Shown: positions 36,960 through 45,454, numbered from the stretch's first letter. The stretch is 64,000 nucleotides of DNA from Methylotenera_A sp963701715 (GCA_963701715.1 CAVPAX010000004.1:310001-374000), one strand, 5' to 3'. The notes: a model not told the origin generated them from the letters alone. Translations and numbers: made by a program.

Positions 36960-37369
36960 TGCTGTGGGTGAAGGCTTTTCATATTATTTTTGTAACGAGC
37001 TGGTTTGCAGGACTTTTCTATCTACCGCGTTTATTCGTCAATCACGCCATGGTGGATGATAAAGCCACGCTCGAACGATTAACTTTAATGGAACATAAAC
37101 TATATCGCTTCATGATGCCGCTAGCCGTTCTGGCAATCGCATTTGGCTTTTGGTTATGGCTTGGTTACGGCATTACAGGGGCATGGCTGCAAGCCAAGCT
37201 GATATTGGTTTCTGGCCTGATTGTTTATCACCTATATTGCGGCAAGATTTTACGTGATTTTAAGGCCGGTAAAAATGCACACAGTCACATTTGGTATCGC
37301 TGGTTTAACGAGATTCCTGTGTTAGTATTATTTGCGGTGATTATTTTAGTTGTGGTTAAACCATTTTAA
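36959..37369 (+). CDS. hemJ: Protoporphyrinogen IX oxidase HemJ
   Basis: 136-residue protein with four membrane helices. The start LWVKAFHIIFVTSWFAGLFYLPR and the end WFNEIPVLVLFAVIILVVVKPF match HemJ (formerly UPF0093), which converts protoporphyrinogen IX to protoporphyrin IX in bacteria without HemG or HemY. The conserved His8 and the Arg in YLPRLF are present. Location next to a TlpA reductase fits heme and cytochrome biogenesis. Confidence 0.9.
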   Translation: MLWVKAFHIIFVTSWFAGLFYLPRLFVNHAMVDDKATLERLTLMEHKLYRFMMPLAVLAIAFGFWLWLGYGITGAWLQAKLILVSGLIVYHLYCGKILRDFKAGKNAHSHIWYRWFNEIPVLVLFAVIILVVVKPF

Positions 37370-37388
37370 GGCTTTTTTTAGAATCAGT

Positions 37389-38144
37389 ATGGATATACTA
37401 AACTCAGACTGGCTGATTAAAATGCTTGAAAAATCAAGCCAAACTCCGCGTGGACGCTTGCTCAGTCTGTTTGATATTCTGGAAGACTGGCTGGAAGCGC
37501 CAAGCATTCGTGAACAAATAGCCGGATATACCATAGCAAAGCAAAATGGGCATCTCTTGCAAGATTATTTAACCCTACAAGCTTCCAAAGCAAATGCCTA
37601 CATGCCTGAAATGTTAGCCAACCAGCTATACTTTATGGCTATTGCAGCCACACAAGAAAAACTGCATGCTAAAAATGAAAAAAGCTTAATGCATGCTAAA
37701 AATGCTGCTAATGCGCTCATTTTTGCGCAAACAAAAAAAGAGTTTCGCATTACAAAGCCATCCGCTTATGCAATCGTTGCCAGCTTTGTAGGCACCATGA
37801 TTGTGGCGGGAGGTTTATTTATCATTAACTCGGATCAAGCAACAAGAACACCGCATATTGTCCCAGCAGAGCCTCTTATACAGCCCGTTTCAACCACTTC
37901 TGAATTAATCGCCAGCCCGGAGCAGACCGCCGCTTTAATTGCACAAATTGAGCTGATGCGCCACGGTAATTGTCATTTTATCGAGGCTTTACAATTACCA
38001 GACAACATCAAAGGCATTTACATCAATATGGTCGTGCATGGGCAAGTATCTACAGATCCACGTGAGCAGCAAATCGCCATGGAGTTGATTAAAAAAACTC
38101 GCTGCAACTACACTCCCATGCTGATGGCAAACTCTACTAGCTAA
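37389..38144 (+). CDS. Membrane protein with TetR ligand-domain-like cytoplasmic part
   Basis: 251 residues from ATG 37389 (an upstream start at 37350 would overlap hemJ). Residues 1-122 are helical and lack any DNA-binding helix-turn-helix. The stretch RLLSLFDILEDWLEAP (23-38) and the closing AKNAANALI (103-111) resemble IQQLFDFIEEWINAP and AKKAAKILI in the C-terminal half of the TetR protein encoded just downstream. One membrane helix follows (about 126-146), then a periplasmic tail of about 105 residues. I do not know this family. It may be a regulator-derived membrane sensor or partner of the adjacent TetR protein. Confidence 0.65.
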   Translation: MDILNSDWLIKMLEKSSQTPRGRLLSLFDILEDWLEAPSIREQIAGYTIAKQNGHLLQDYLTLQASKANAYMPEMLANQLYFMAIAATQEKLHAKNEKSLMHAKNAANALIFAQTKKEFRITKPSAYAIVASFVGTMIVAGGLFIINSDQATRTPHIVPAEPLIQPVSTTSELIASPEQTAALIAQIELMRHGNCHFIEALQLPDNIKGIYINMVVHGQVSTDPREQQIAMELIKKTRCNYTPMLMANSTS

Positions 38145-38168
38145 TATTTTAATATATTGCCTACGAAC

Positions 38169-38184
38169 TATACTGTTTAGTATA
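38169..38184 (+). promoter_or_regulatory. Operator-like palindrome at the tetR promoter
   Basis: TATACT-GTTT-AGTATA is a perfect inverted repeat ending 9 bp before the TetR start codon, and it overlaps a TATAAT box (38181-38186). The position suits autorepression by the TetR protein. Confidence 0.6.
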
Positions 38185-38192
38185 ATCCAGTC

Positions 38193-38756
38193 ATGTCTCT
38201 ACTACGCGAAAAAATACTTAGTACCGCAACCAATCTGTTCCAGACACAGGGTATCAATTCAACTGGCGTAGATAATATTGTTGCGGTTGCAGGCACCACC
38301 AAAATGACGTTATACAAATATTTCCGCACCAAAGAATCGTTAATTTTAGAAGTGTTGCAAAAAAACCAGCAAGACTTTCAAAGCTGGCTAGATGAAAAAC
38401 TAAATTCCAACAACAAAAAACCTAGCGACAAGATTCAGCAATTATTTGATTTTATTGAGGAATGGATAAACGCTCCAGGGTTTATTGGCGTTGGTTTTAT
38501 TAAGGCCTCTGCTGAGTTTCCAAACGAAGAAAATCCGATTCACCAACTCTCATCACAGCAATCACGTGAGTTCAGGCAATTTATTGGCAAACTTGCAGCT
38601 GACGCGAACATTAGAGATGCCGAAGGTTTGGCTTTGCAACTCTCATTATTGTTTGAAGGTGCAGTGCAAGCAGAACAAATGAAACGTGGCTCTGGCGCTA
38701 TTAAATATGCCAAAAAGGCCGCCAAAATACTCATTGATGGCGCAATCAAAAATTAG
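38193..38756 (+). CDS. TetR-family transcriptional regulator
   Basis: 187 residues. The N-terminal TetR DNA-binding domain includes TGVDNIVAVAGTTKMTLYKYF (helix-turn-helix about 24-48). The C-terminal domain (LFDFIEEWINAPGFIGVGFI) resembles the C-terminal domain of AcrR-like regulators of this size. A palindromic operator overlaps its promoter, so it is probably autoregulated. Its natural targets may include the preceding membrane protein gene or the kinase gene downstream. Confidence 0.9.
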   Translation: MSLLREKILSTATNLFQTQGINSTGVDNIVAVAGTTKMTLYKYFRTKESLILEVLQKNQQDFQSWLDEKLNSNNKKPSDKIQQLFDFIEEWINAPGFIGVGFIKASAEFPNEENPIHQLSSQQSREFRQFIGKLAADANIRDAEGLALQLSLLFEGAVQAEQMKRGSGAIKYAKKAAKILIDGAIKN

Positions 38757-38820
38757 TCTTAGCTTGCTTTAACTATACTAGCTAAAAGATAATAGTGTTT
38801 TAATTTAAAACAACTTATTT

Positions 38821-39777
38821 ATGCACACCCTCATTTGCGGCTCACTCGCTTTCGACACCATCATGGTGTTTCAGGATCAATTCAAAAACCATATCTTGCC
38901 GGATAAAATCCATGCCTTAAGCGTGGCATTTTATGTACCGGAAATGCGGCGAGAGTTTGGCGGCACCGCAGGCAATATTGCTTACAATTTGCAATTGCTG
39001 GATGGCAAACCGCTGATTATGGCAACGGTTGGAGAAGATTTTACACCTTATACGCATTGGCTGAATCGAAATAACTTAAACATGACGCATATCAGGCAGA
39101 TCGATAACAGCTTCACTGCACAAGCGTTTATTACCACCGATATTGACGACAACCAAATCACCGCCTTTCACCCCGGCGCCATGGTGGAGTCACACCAAAA
39201 TAGCGTTAAAAATACAAACGATGTCACTTTAGCAATAATTGCGCCAGACGGTCGAGATGGCATGTTTCAACACGCACGTGAATGTTATGAAGCAGGCATC
39301 CCATTTATGTTCGACCCTGGCCAGGGTTTACCGATGTTTAATGGTGAGGAACTGATGTATTTTATAGAAATGGCTACCTATCTGGCTGTGAATGATTATG
39401 AGGCACAGGTACTGCAGGATAAAACAGGACTTACACTTAACCAGCTCGCTGCTAAGGTAGAAGCCTTAATTGTGACTTTGGGAAGCAATGGTTCGCTTAT
39501 TTATGCAGAGGGTCAACGCTTTGAGATTCCATGCGTTAGCGCAGATAAGATTGTTGACCCAACGGGTTGCGGTGATGCTTACCGTGCAGGTCTGCTTTAT
39601 GGCATCGCGAATGGTTGGGATTGGCCAACCTGCGGTAGGCTAGCCTCCACCATGGGTGCGATTAAAATCGCCAGTCGCGGTGGTCAGAACCATATGCCGA
39701 CTCGCGAAGAAATTGAAAACGTTTATACACAAGCACTTGTCCAACAAATAGCGGCTGAAAAGAAATCAGTCAATTAA
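38821..39777 (+). CDS. PfkB-family carbohydrate/nucleoside kinase
   Basis: 318 residues with the ribokinase fold: the N-terminal glycine motif REFGGTAGNIAYNLQLLDG and the C-terminal anion-hole and catalytic base motif DPTGCGDAYRAGLLYG (Asp in G-D-A). Sequence style fits the adenosine kinase-like group seen in beta-proteobacteria, but the substrate cannot be fixed from sequence. It phosphorylates a sugar or nucleoside hydroxyl with ATP. Confidence 0.85.
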   Translation: MHTLICGSLAFDTIMVFQDQFKNHILPDKIHALSVAFYVPEMRREFGGTAGNIAYNLQLLDGKPLIMATVGEDFTPYTHWLNRNNLNMTHIRQIDNSFTAQAFITTDIDDNQITAFHPGAMVESHQNSVKNTNDVTLAIIAPDGRDGMFQHARECYEAGIPFMFDPGQGLPMFNGEELMYFIEMATYLAVNDYEAQVLQDKTGLTLNQLAAKVEALIVTLGSNGSLIYAEGQRFEIPCVSADKIVDPTGCGDAYRAGLLYGIANGWDWPTCGRLASTMGAIKIASRGGQNHMPTREEIENVYTQALVQQIAAEKKSVN

Positions 39778-39799
39778 TGATTAATAAAGGGGGTAAAGC

Positions 39800-40252
39800 A
39801 TGAGAGTTTCAAAACTATTATTCGTAGCGTTAATTTCTATACTTTTAGCAGCATGCGCCAGTTCTAATTCAGGCAGCGTGTACAAACGCGATGACGCGCG
39901 TAAGGTACAGACCGTGAAAACGGGTGTTGTAGAAAGTGTACGCACAGTGAAACTGGAAGGCACCAAATCACCTGTCGGCACTATAGCAGGTGGTGCTGTT
40001 GGAGGCATTGCAGGAAGTAGCATTGGTCATGGGCGTGGTAGCGCAATTGGCGCTGTTATCGGTGCGGTAGCCGGTGGCGTTGCAGGCTCTGCCGTTGAAG
40101 AAGTCGCCACACGGAAGGATGGTCTTGAAATTACCGTTAAACTGGATGGCGGCGGAATGATTGCTATCGTTCAGGAAGCTGACGAAGAGTTTCACCCAGG
40201 TGATAAAGTTCGCATTGTGGAAAATGCTGATACTTCTAGAGTAACTCATTAA
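39800..40252 (+). CDS. Glycine-zipper 2TM lipoprotein (SlyB/Pcp-like)
   Basis: 150 residues with a lipoprotein signal ending in the lipobox LLAAC (Cys19) and a glycine zipper GTIAGGAVGGIAGSSIGHG plus IGAVIGAVAGGVAGSAV, which forms a helical hairpin in the outer membrane. The tail (DGLEITVKLDGGGMIAIVQ) matches the SlyB/17-kDa surface antigen family, linked to outer membrane integrity. A good AGGGGG ribosome site stands upstream. Confidence 0.88.
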   Translation: MRVSKLLFVALISILLAACASSNSGSVYKRDDARKVQTVKTGVVESVRTVKLEGTKSPVGTIAGGAVGGIAGSSIGHGRGSAIGAVIGAVAGGVAGSAVEEVATRKDGLEITVKLDGGGMIAIVQEADEEFHPGDKVRIVENADTSRVTH

Positions 40253-40270
40253 ACTCAGCCATAGATTAAA

Positions 40271-40288
40271 GTGTCATCAATAAGTCAT
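40271..40288 (+). promoter_or_regulatory. Possible Pho box upstream of olsB
   Basis: GTGTCAT (40271-40277), a 4-bp spacer CAAT and AAGTCAT (40282-40288) match the PhoB direct repeat CTGTCAT-N4-CTGTCAT at 6/7 and 5/7 positions with the right 11-bp period. It lies 65-80 bp upstream of olsB, whose homologues are induced by phosphate limitation. Confidence 0.45.
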
Positions 40289-40321
40289 ATAATTTTCATC
40301 ATTCATTCACGCTCACTGCAT

Positions 40322-40352
40322 AACATCTCTCGCAATTACAAGGAGAGATGTT
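40322..40352 (+). promoter_or_regulatory. Hairpin sequestering the olsB ribosome binding site
   Basis: AACATCTCT (40322-40330) pairs perfectly over 9 bp with AGAGATGTT (40344-40352), which abuts the ATG at 40353. Part of the Shine-Dalgarno sequence AAGGAGAG (40340-40347) lies in the 3' strand. Such a fold would hide the ribosome site and could act as a thermosensor or a switch. Confidence 0.55.
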
Positions 40353-41102
40353 ATGTTAGAAAAACGATTATTACTAAAAAACCAGAGACAGCAAACACGA
40401 CTCTATGTCAGTCTTGCGCGCAGCCCGGCAGAAGTAGCCGAAGCGCAGCGCTTACGTTATAAAGTGTTTGCTGAAGAAATGGGTGCGCAGCTTTCTGGCA
40501 CCGGAGGTTTAGATATTGATGGGTTTGATGCTTATTGCGATCACCTAATAGTGCGTGAAAGCGCAACAAACCAGGTTATCGGCACTTACCGCATTTTAAG
40601 TCCACATCAAGCCAACGAGGCCGGTGGGTATTATTCTGCAGGTGAATTCGATTTAAACCGCTTGGCACATCTATTTACCAGCACTGTAGAGGTTGGCCGT
40701 GCATGTGTACATCAAAACTACCGCAATGGCGGTACGATTACCATGTTATGGGCAGGTTTAGCCAAGTATATGCAGATGCATCACTATGAATATATGATTG
40801 GCTGCGCTAGCATGCCGATACATGATGGTGGGCACATGGCTGCCAGCTTATATCAAAAGCTTAAAGATGAATATCTATCACCTTTAGAGTACCGGGTATT
40901 CCCTCGAAACCCATTGCCAATAGACTCTTTAAATAAAGAAATGCAGGTGGTTTGCCCTCCATTGATTAAAGGATATTTACGGCTTGGTGCTTATATTTGT
41001 GGTGAGCCAGCATGGGATGCCTATTTCAACACAGCCGATATGCTGGTAATGTTGCCGTTATCTAAAATAAATAGCAGATATGCATCGCATTTCTTAAAAT
41101 AA
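40353..41102 (+). CDS. olsB: L-ornithine N-alpha-acyltransferase (ornithine lipid synthesis)
   Basis: 249-residue GNAT-fold enzyme of the OlsB family: RLRYKVFAEEMGAQ near the start, then TSTVEVGRACVHQNYRNGGT and GCASMPIHDGGHMAA. OlsB transfers a 3-hydroxyacyl chain from ACP to ornithine, giving lyso-ornithine lipid. The next gene is the matching O-acyltransferase, which supports the call over a generic hemolysin-like GNAT. The start region is inside a 9-bp hairpin and a possible Pho box lies upstream. Confidence 0.88.
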   Translation: MLEKRLLLKNQRQQTRLYVSLARSPAEVAEAQRLRYKVFAEEMGAQLSGTGGLDIDGFDAYCDHLIVRESATNQVIGTYRILSPHQANEAGGYYSAGEFDLNRLAHLFTSTVEVGRACVHQNYRNGGTITMLWAGLAKYMQMHHYEYMIGCASMPIHDGGHMAASLYQKLKDEYLSPLEYRVFPRNPLPIDSLNKEMQVVCPPLIKGYLRLGAYICGEPAWDAYFNTADMLVMLPLSKINSRYASHFLK

Positions 41103-41103
41103 T

Positions 41104-41850
41104 TTGCAACCAACAAACCCACTCACAAGACTTTATCGAATATCGCGTATTTTAATTCACACTAACGTTGGATTAGTAATTGCAATATTTGTACTCCCAT
41201 TTGTAAATAAGAAACCTAAACTTTTGCTTATTAAATGGTGGTGCGAAGGATTGTTACGCGCATTCAACATTCGGGTGACTACTGCCGGAGAGTTACCATT
41301 AGCTAACTCTGAAGGAATCATGTTTGTGGCCAATCATATTTCCTGGGTGGATATACATGCCTTGAATAGCTTAATTCCATTACGCTTTATTGCTAAGTCC
41401 GATATTAAAAACTGGCCGATCTTTGGTTATTTGGTACAAAAAGCCGATACTTTATTTATTGACAGAAGCAGGCGGCAAGACGCTGGCCGTATTGCAGAAA
41501 TTACCGCTGAAAGTCTGATTGCAGGTGATAATCTATGCTTCTTTCCAGAAGGCACCACCTCGGAAGGCGGACTGGTATTGCCTTTCAAGAGCAGTATATT
41601 ACAGGCTGCTATCAACGCCAATACGCATGTATGGCCGGTGGCAATTCGCTACATCAATGATGATGGCAGTATTAATAAAGACATGGCCTATGCGGGTGAA
41701 ACTACATTAATGGAATCCATGAATAGCGTACTGAAGCAAAAAAAACCATTAGTAGAATTACATTTTCTGCAGCCCATTCATGCACAAGGGAAAAATAGAC
41801 GTGATTTAACTCAACTCGCATACGATGCGATTGTCACTAGATTGGCTTGA
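41104..41850 (+). CDS. olsA: Lyso-ornithine lipid O-acyltransferase / 1-acylglycerol-3-phosphate acyltransferase
   Basis: 248 residues of the PlsC family with an N-terminal membrane helix, the catalytic motif NHISWVD (HX4D) and FFPEGTTS. The TTG start lies 1 nt after the olsB stop, so the two are coupled. Beside olsB its likely job is to acylate the hydroxyl of lyso-ornithine lipid; some family members also acylate lysophosphatidic acid. Its 3' end overlaps the convergent apaH gene by 14 nt. Confidence 0.85.
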   Translation: MQPTNPLTRLYRISRILIHTNVGLVIAIFVLPFVNKKPKLLLIKWWCEGLLRAFNIRVTTAGELPLANSEGIMFVANHISWVDIHALNSLIPLRFIAKSDIKNWPIFGYLVQKADTLFIDRSRRQDAGRIAEITAESLIAGDNLCFFPEGTTSEGGLVLPFKSSILQAAINANTHVWPVAIRYINDDGSINKDMAYAGETTLMESMNSVLKQKKPLVELHFLQPIHAQGKNRRDLTQLAYDAIVTRLA

Positions 41851-42664
41851 TAACAGCATCTCTTACATCATGGTTGACTTGCGTGATTGCACGAGTATCC
41901 AAATTCATCGCAGTTAACTGCCCGCCCCATAAGCATCCGGTATCAAGTGCATGAATATTATCCCGCTCATACAAACCTAGTGCAGACCAGTGCCCGCATA
42001 TAATATGAGATGCCTGAGATAGCCTTGTAGGGACATCAAACCAAGGCATATAGCCTTTTGGAATATCTCGCAATTCACCCTTAAATTGGAATTCCATTTT
42101 GCCTTGAGCTGTGCAGATGCGCATACGCGTCATGGCATTGGTAATGATTTTATACCTATCGATACCTACTAAATCAGCATGCCAATGATTTGGCTCATTA
42201 CCATACATGTTGGCTAAAAAGTCGAGGTAATTATCGGCCTGCAACACCGCTTCTACCTCCTGCGCATAACTAAGTGCTTCATCCACAGTCCACTGTGGCA
42301 GCAAGCCTGCATGCACCATCACATAGCCTTTTTCAGCGATGATTAAAGGCTGATAACGCAACCAAGTATATAGAGCATGACTGTCAGGCGCATCAATACT
42401 GGCTTGCAGCGTATCGTATTTATGTGCCGATTTTAAATTATGCACTACAGCTAGCGCATGCAAATCGTGATTTCCTAATACCATTTTGATAGATTGCTGA
42501 TGCTGATAGCACCAGCGCAACATCTCGAGTGAGCCACTCCCGCGATTGATTAGATCGCCTACCAGCCATAAATTATCTTGCTCGGGATTAAATTGCAGAC
42601 GCGACAATAACGCCATAAAAGCATGGTAGCAGCCCTGGATATCACCAATTGCGTATGTCGCCAT
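41837..42664 (-). CDS. apaH: Bis(5'-nucleosyl)-tetraphosphatase, symmetrical
   Basis: 275 residues, the normal ApaH length. It splits Ap4A to two ADP. Metallophosphatase motifs are seen: YAIGDIQGCYHAF, LVGDLINRGSGSLE, VLGNHDLHALAV and HAGLLPQWT. It is convergent with olsA. Confidence 0.96.
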   Translation of the reverse strand: MATYAIGDIQGCYHAFMALLSRLQFNPEQDNLWLVGDLINRGSGSLEMLRWCYQHQQSIKMVLGNHDLHALAVVHNLKSAHKYDTLQASIDAPDSHALYTWLRYQPLIIAEKGYVMVHAGLLPQWTVDEALSYAQEVEAVLQADNYLDFLANMYGNEPNHWHADLVGIDRYKIITNAMTRMRICTAQGKMEFQFKGELRDIPKGYMPWFDVPTRLSQASHIICGHWSALGLYERDNIHALDTGCLWGGQLTAMNLDTRAITQVNHDVRDAVIKPI

Positions 42665-42698
42665 ATTAAGATTTTATTTATTAAGCCCTGCAAACAAA

Positions 42699-42732
42699 AA
42701 AGCCGCTTAAATTATACATAAGCGGCTTTAAA
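42699..42732 (-). terminator. Bidirectional hairpin between apaH and the cytochrome c gene
   Basis: AAGCCGCTT and AAGCGGCTT pair around an AT-rich loop (AAATTATACAT). An A-run precedes and a T-rich stretch follows, so it can end transcription of the minus-strand cytochrome gene. Confidence 0.75.
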
Positions 42733-42745
42733 AGGATCGTTTTAA

Positions 42746-43291
42746 CTAACTAGCAGGCGCCGCTTCTGCTGCAGGTGCAGTTTCGACAGGTTTGGCGGGT
42801 GCGGGCGGAGTGAAGCTCGCCCCAGCTGCATTTGCCATGTGCGCCACTGCATTTGCAATCTCACCATCACTTAACCCTGGGTTGCCGCCACGCGCCGGCA
42901 TAGAGCGAATGCCATTCGTGGCGTTTTTAATAAGCGTTTCATAGCCTTGAGCAATACGCGTATCCCACTGTCCTTTATCGCCAAACTTAGGCGCGTTCAT
43001 TAACCCTGCTGCATGGCACATAGCACACACGGCTGTGTAAACTTCTTCCCCGCTTTTATCAGCATGCGGTCCTGCCTCCGCCTTAGCGACTTCTACTGAT
43101 GCTATCGGCTTAATATTTTCGTTTGTTTCTGTTACGGCAGGCTGAGGCGCAGCCTCTGGTGGCGTTTCTGTAGTATTTGAAAAATATGCAAACAGCGAAA
43201 TCAATATCGTAAACGCTAAAATAGTGCCAGGGATTGCAATAAGTAACTGCCTGAAACTGGAACCTGAATACCCTTCATCTTTATTGCTCAT
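42746..43291 (-). CDS. Membrane-anchored cytochrome c5-type protein
   Basis: 181 residues with an N-terminal membrane helix (LLIAIPGTILAFTILISLFA), a proline/alanine-rich linker and one class I cytochrome c domain. That domain has heme motif C-A-M-C-H and the distal Met in SMPARGGNPGLSDGEIA, fitting the cytochrome c5 family. A second Pro/Ala-rich tail ends the protein. It should shuttle electrons to the oxidase encoded by the nearby cox genes. Confidence 0.9.
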   Translation of the reverse strand: MSNKDEGYSGSSFRQLLIAIPGTILAFTILISLFAYFSNTTETPPEAAPQPAVTETNENIKPIASVEVAKAEAGPHADKSGEEVYTAVCAMCHAAGLMNAPKFGDKGQWDTRIAQGYETLIKNATNGIRSMPARGGNPGLSDGEIANAVAHMANAAGASFTPPAPAKPVETAPAAEAAPAS

Positions 43292-43434
43292 TGCTATTTA
43301 TCCCCTGATGTTAGAAATATTAAATTATACCTGCTAAACAAATTACCCTACTAGTATACAAAACGAAAACTACTGAATAATCTAGAAACAATACTATTAA
43401 AACTAGGCTGCTTTGTTATAATGCGCCATCGATT

Positions 43435-43511
43435 GCGCCCGTAGCTCAGCTGGATAGAGTGTTGGTTTCCGAAGCCAAAGGTCGTGGGTTCGACTCCCGC
43501 CGGGCGCGCCA
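43435..43511 (+). tRNA. tRNA-Arg(CCG)
   Basis: 77-nt cloverleaf with acceptor GCGCCCG/CGGGCGC, anticodon arm TTGGT-TTCCGAA-GCCAA (anticodon CCG), T loop TTCGACT and encoded CCA. A TATAAT box lies about 18 bp upstream. Confidence 0.96.
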
Positions 43512-43516
43512 GTAAT

Positions 43517-44416
43517 TTATAGTTTCCAGTAATGATCTACCAACAAAGCCGCAAACAGCAAGGTTAGGTAGATAATAGAATACCTGAACGTACGTTTGGC
43601 TAAATCATCAGAATATTTCCTGTATAAACCTATCACATAGGCAAGAAATATTGCATCCAGTAACACTACTGATATCAAGTAAATTAAACCACTCATACCA
43701 AGACCATAAGGCATAAGCGAAACAGCGACCAAAATTACGGTATAGAGCAGAATATGCAAAAGTGTAAATGCCTCACCGTGCGTCACCGGCAACATCGGCA
43801 TACCGACTTTGGCATACTCTTCTCGACGATAAAGTGCCAGCGCCCAGAAGTGCGGTGGCGTCCAGGCGAATATGATTAGAAACATAATGAGTGATTCTGG
43901 CCCCACGGCATTATTTACAGCCGCCCAGCCCAATATGGGCGGCATTGCGCCTGAAGCGCCACCAATCACGATATTCATCGGCGTAGCGGGTTTTAAAAAT
44001 ACAGTGTAAATCACTGCATAGCCTACAAAAGTTGCAAATGTCAGCCACATTGTGAGCGGATTGACGAAAATATAAAGTATTGCTAGGCCGATACCGCCTA
44101 AAATGGTCGCGAATATAGTTGTTTCCGCATTGGAAACTTGACCAGTTGGTAGCGGTCGGGCACGCGTTCGCGCCATCACCGCATCAATTTTATGTTCTAT
44201 TAAACAGTTAAAAGCCGCAGCTGCGCCAGAAGAAAAGGCAATACCAACGGTCGTCGCAATCAACAGCTGCCAAGGCACCATGCCGGGCGTCGCGAGAAAC
44301 ATACCGATAATTGCCGTGAATACGATTAATGCCGTTACGCGCGGCTTGCATAAGACATAAAAGCTTTTGAAACTCGCCCCTAATGCTTGTAATTGAATAG
44401 GTAAACTTGCACTCAA
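43517..44416 (-). CDS. ctaB: Protoheme IX farnesyltransferase (heme O synthase)
   Basis: 299-residue UbiA-family membrane enzyme that adds a farnesyl group to heme B, giving heme O for the oxidase. Motifs include NCLIEHKIDAVMARTRARPLP (aspartate-rich prenyl-binding loop) and YTVFLKPATPMNIVIGGASGA. The start codon is TTG at 44416, the only good start for the standard N-terminus. It follows ctaA within the oxidase locus. Confidence 0.95.
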   Translation of the reverse strand: MSASLPIQLQALGASFKSFYVLCKPRVTALIVFTAIIGMFLATPGMVPWQLLIATTVGIAFSSGAAAAFNCLIEHKIDAVMARTRARPLPTGQVSNAETTIFATILGGIGLAILYIFVNPLTMWLTFATFVGYAVIYTVFLKPATPMNIVIGGASGAMPPILGWAAVNNAVGPESLIMFLIIFAWTPPHFWALALYRREEYAKVGMPMLPVTHGEAFTLLHILLYTVILVAVSLMPYGLGMSGLIYLISVVLLDAIFLAYVIGLYRKYSDDLAKRTFRYSIIYLTLLFAALLVDHYWKL

Positions 44417-44442
44417 TTGATACTCACTTTTTTTAATTAGTA

Positions 44443-45453
44443 CTATTTAACCAAACTGCTATATGCAATTTTAGTGCCTGTAATTTTTGAATTCATCAGT
44501 ACTATGATGATCACCAGTAATGCTGCGCCCAAATTATGTGCCACAGCCAATACCAGTGGTAAATGTAACACTAAATTTGCTATACCTAGGCTAATCTGTG
44601 CACAAAGCACAACTATCAATGTAATACTTAGCATTCTTAACTGTGTGTACTTTATACCAGCCGAGGCAAGAAAACCTAAATAGATCAATATTACAATAGC
44701 ACCGACACGATGTGACCACTGTATCGCAGTAAGTGAGGCAAGAGATAAATTACCCCCATCAGCACTTTGTCCTAAATTTCTCACCAAATGAAAAGCATCT
44801 TTAAAATCCATGGCTGGAACCCATGCGCCATGACAAGTAGGAAAGTCGGTACACGCCAATGCTGCGTAATTAGTGCTTGTCCAGCCGCCTAGAAATATTT
44901 GCATTAACAATATCACTAACCCAAACCGAATCAACCAGCGAGTATAATTTTTTTTCATTATGCTAGCAGAGTATTGCCCCCAATGCCGATGCGCTATCCA
45001 GACCAGCAAAGCTAATGTCGTCATGCCGCCAATCAAATGTGCACTTACTATTACCGGTTTAAGCAACATGGTCACTGTCCACATCCCAAGCATAGCCTGG
45101 AATGTAATAACTCCGAGTAAAGCAGTCGTGAGCCAAGGTGAAACTTTAATTTGTTGCTTATTTTTCCATGCTAATACAAATAGTGCTAGCACGACTAAGC
45201 CTAACACACCCGCAAGGTAGCGATGTATCATCTCCTTCCAGGCCTTACCGGTTTCTATAGTACTATCAGGAAAAATAGTCTGCGCATGCGCAATAGCGGC
45301 CTGACTCTGTGGTACAGTTAGCGTGCCATAGCAGCCAGGCCAGTCAGGACAGCCCAAGCCAGCATCAGAGAGTCTTACATACGCACCCAGCACCACCACA
45401 CAGAGCGCCATAATCGCTCCCAACAAGGCGAGCCGCTTAAACATTAGATTCAT
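44443..45453 (-). CDS. ctaA: Heme A synthase (COX15/CtaA)
   Basis: 336 residues with eight membrane helices in two four-helix halves. Heme-ligand histidines lie in EMIHRYLAGVLG, VSAHLIGGMTTLA, WSHRVGAIVIL and VAHNLGAALLV. It oxidises the heme O methyl group to a formyl, giving heme A. The start LSDAGLGCPDWPGC has the conserved cysteine pair region. Confidence 0.95.
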   Translation of the reverse strand: MNLMFKRLALLGAIMALCVVVLGAYVRLSDAGLGCPDWPGCYGTLTVPQSQAAIAHAQTIFPDSTIETGKAWKEMIHRYLAGVLGLVVLALFVLAWKNKQQIKVSPWLTTALLGVITFQAMLGMWTVTMLLKPVIVSAHLIGGMTTLALLVWIAHRHWGQYSASIMKKNYTRWLIRFGLVILLMQIFLGGWTSTNYAALACTDFPTCHGAWVPAMDFKDAFHLVRNLGQSADGGNLSLASLTAIQWSHRVGAIVILIYLGFLASAGIKYTQLRMLSITLIVVLCAQISLGIANLVLHLPLVLAVAHNLGAALLVIIIVLMNSKITGTKIAYSSLVK

Positions 45454-45454
45454 A

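Noticed and set aside
43435..43511. tRNA-Arg(CCG) as the partner site for the tRNA half at 370-415
   Set aside because: They share only the last 11 nt (CGGGCGCGCCA); the anticodon (CCG against ACG) and T arm differ, so they are not a direct-repeat pair.
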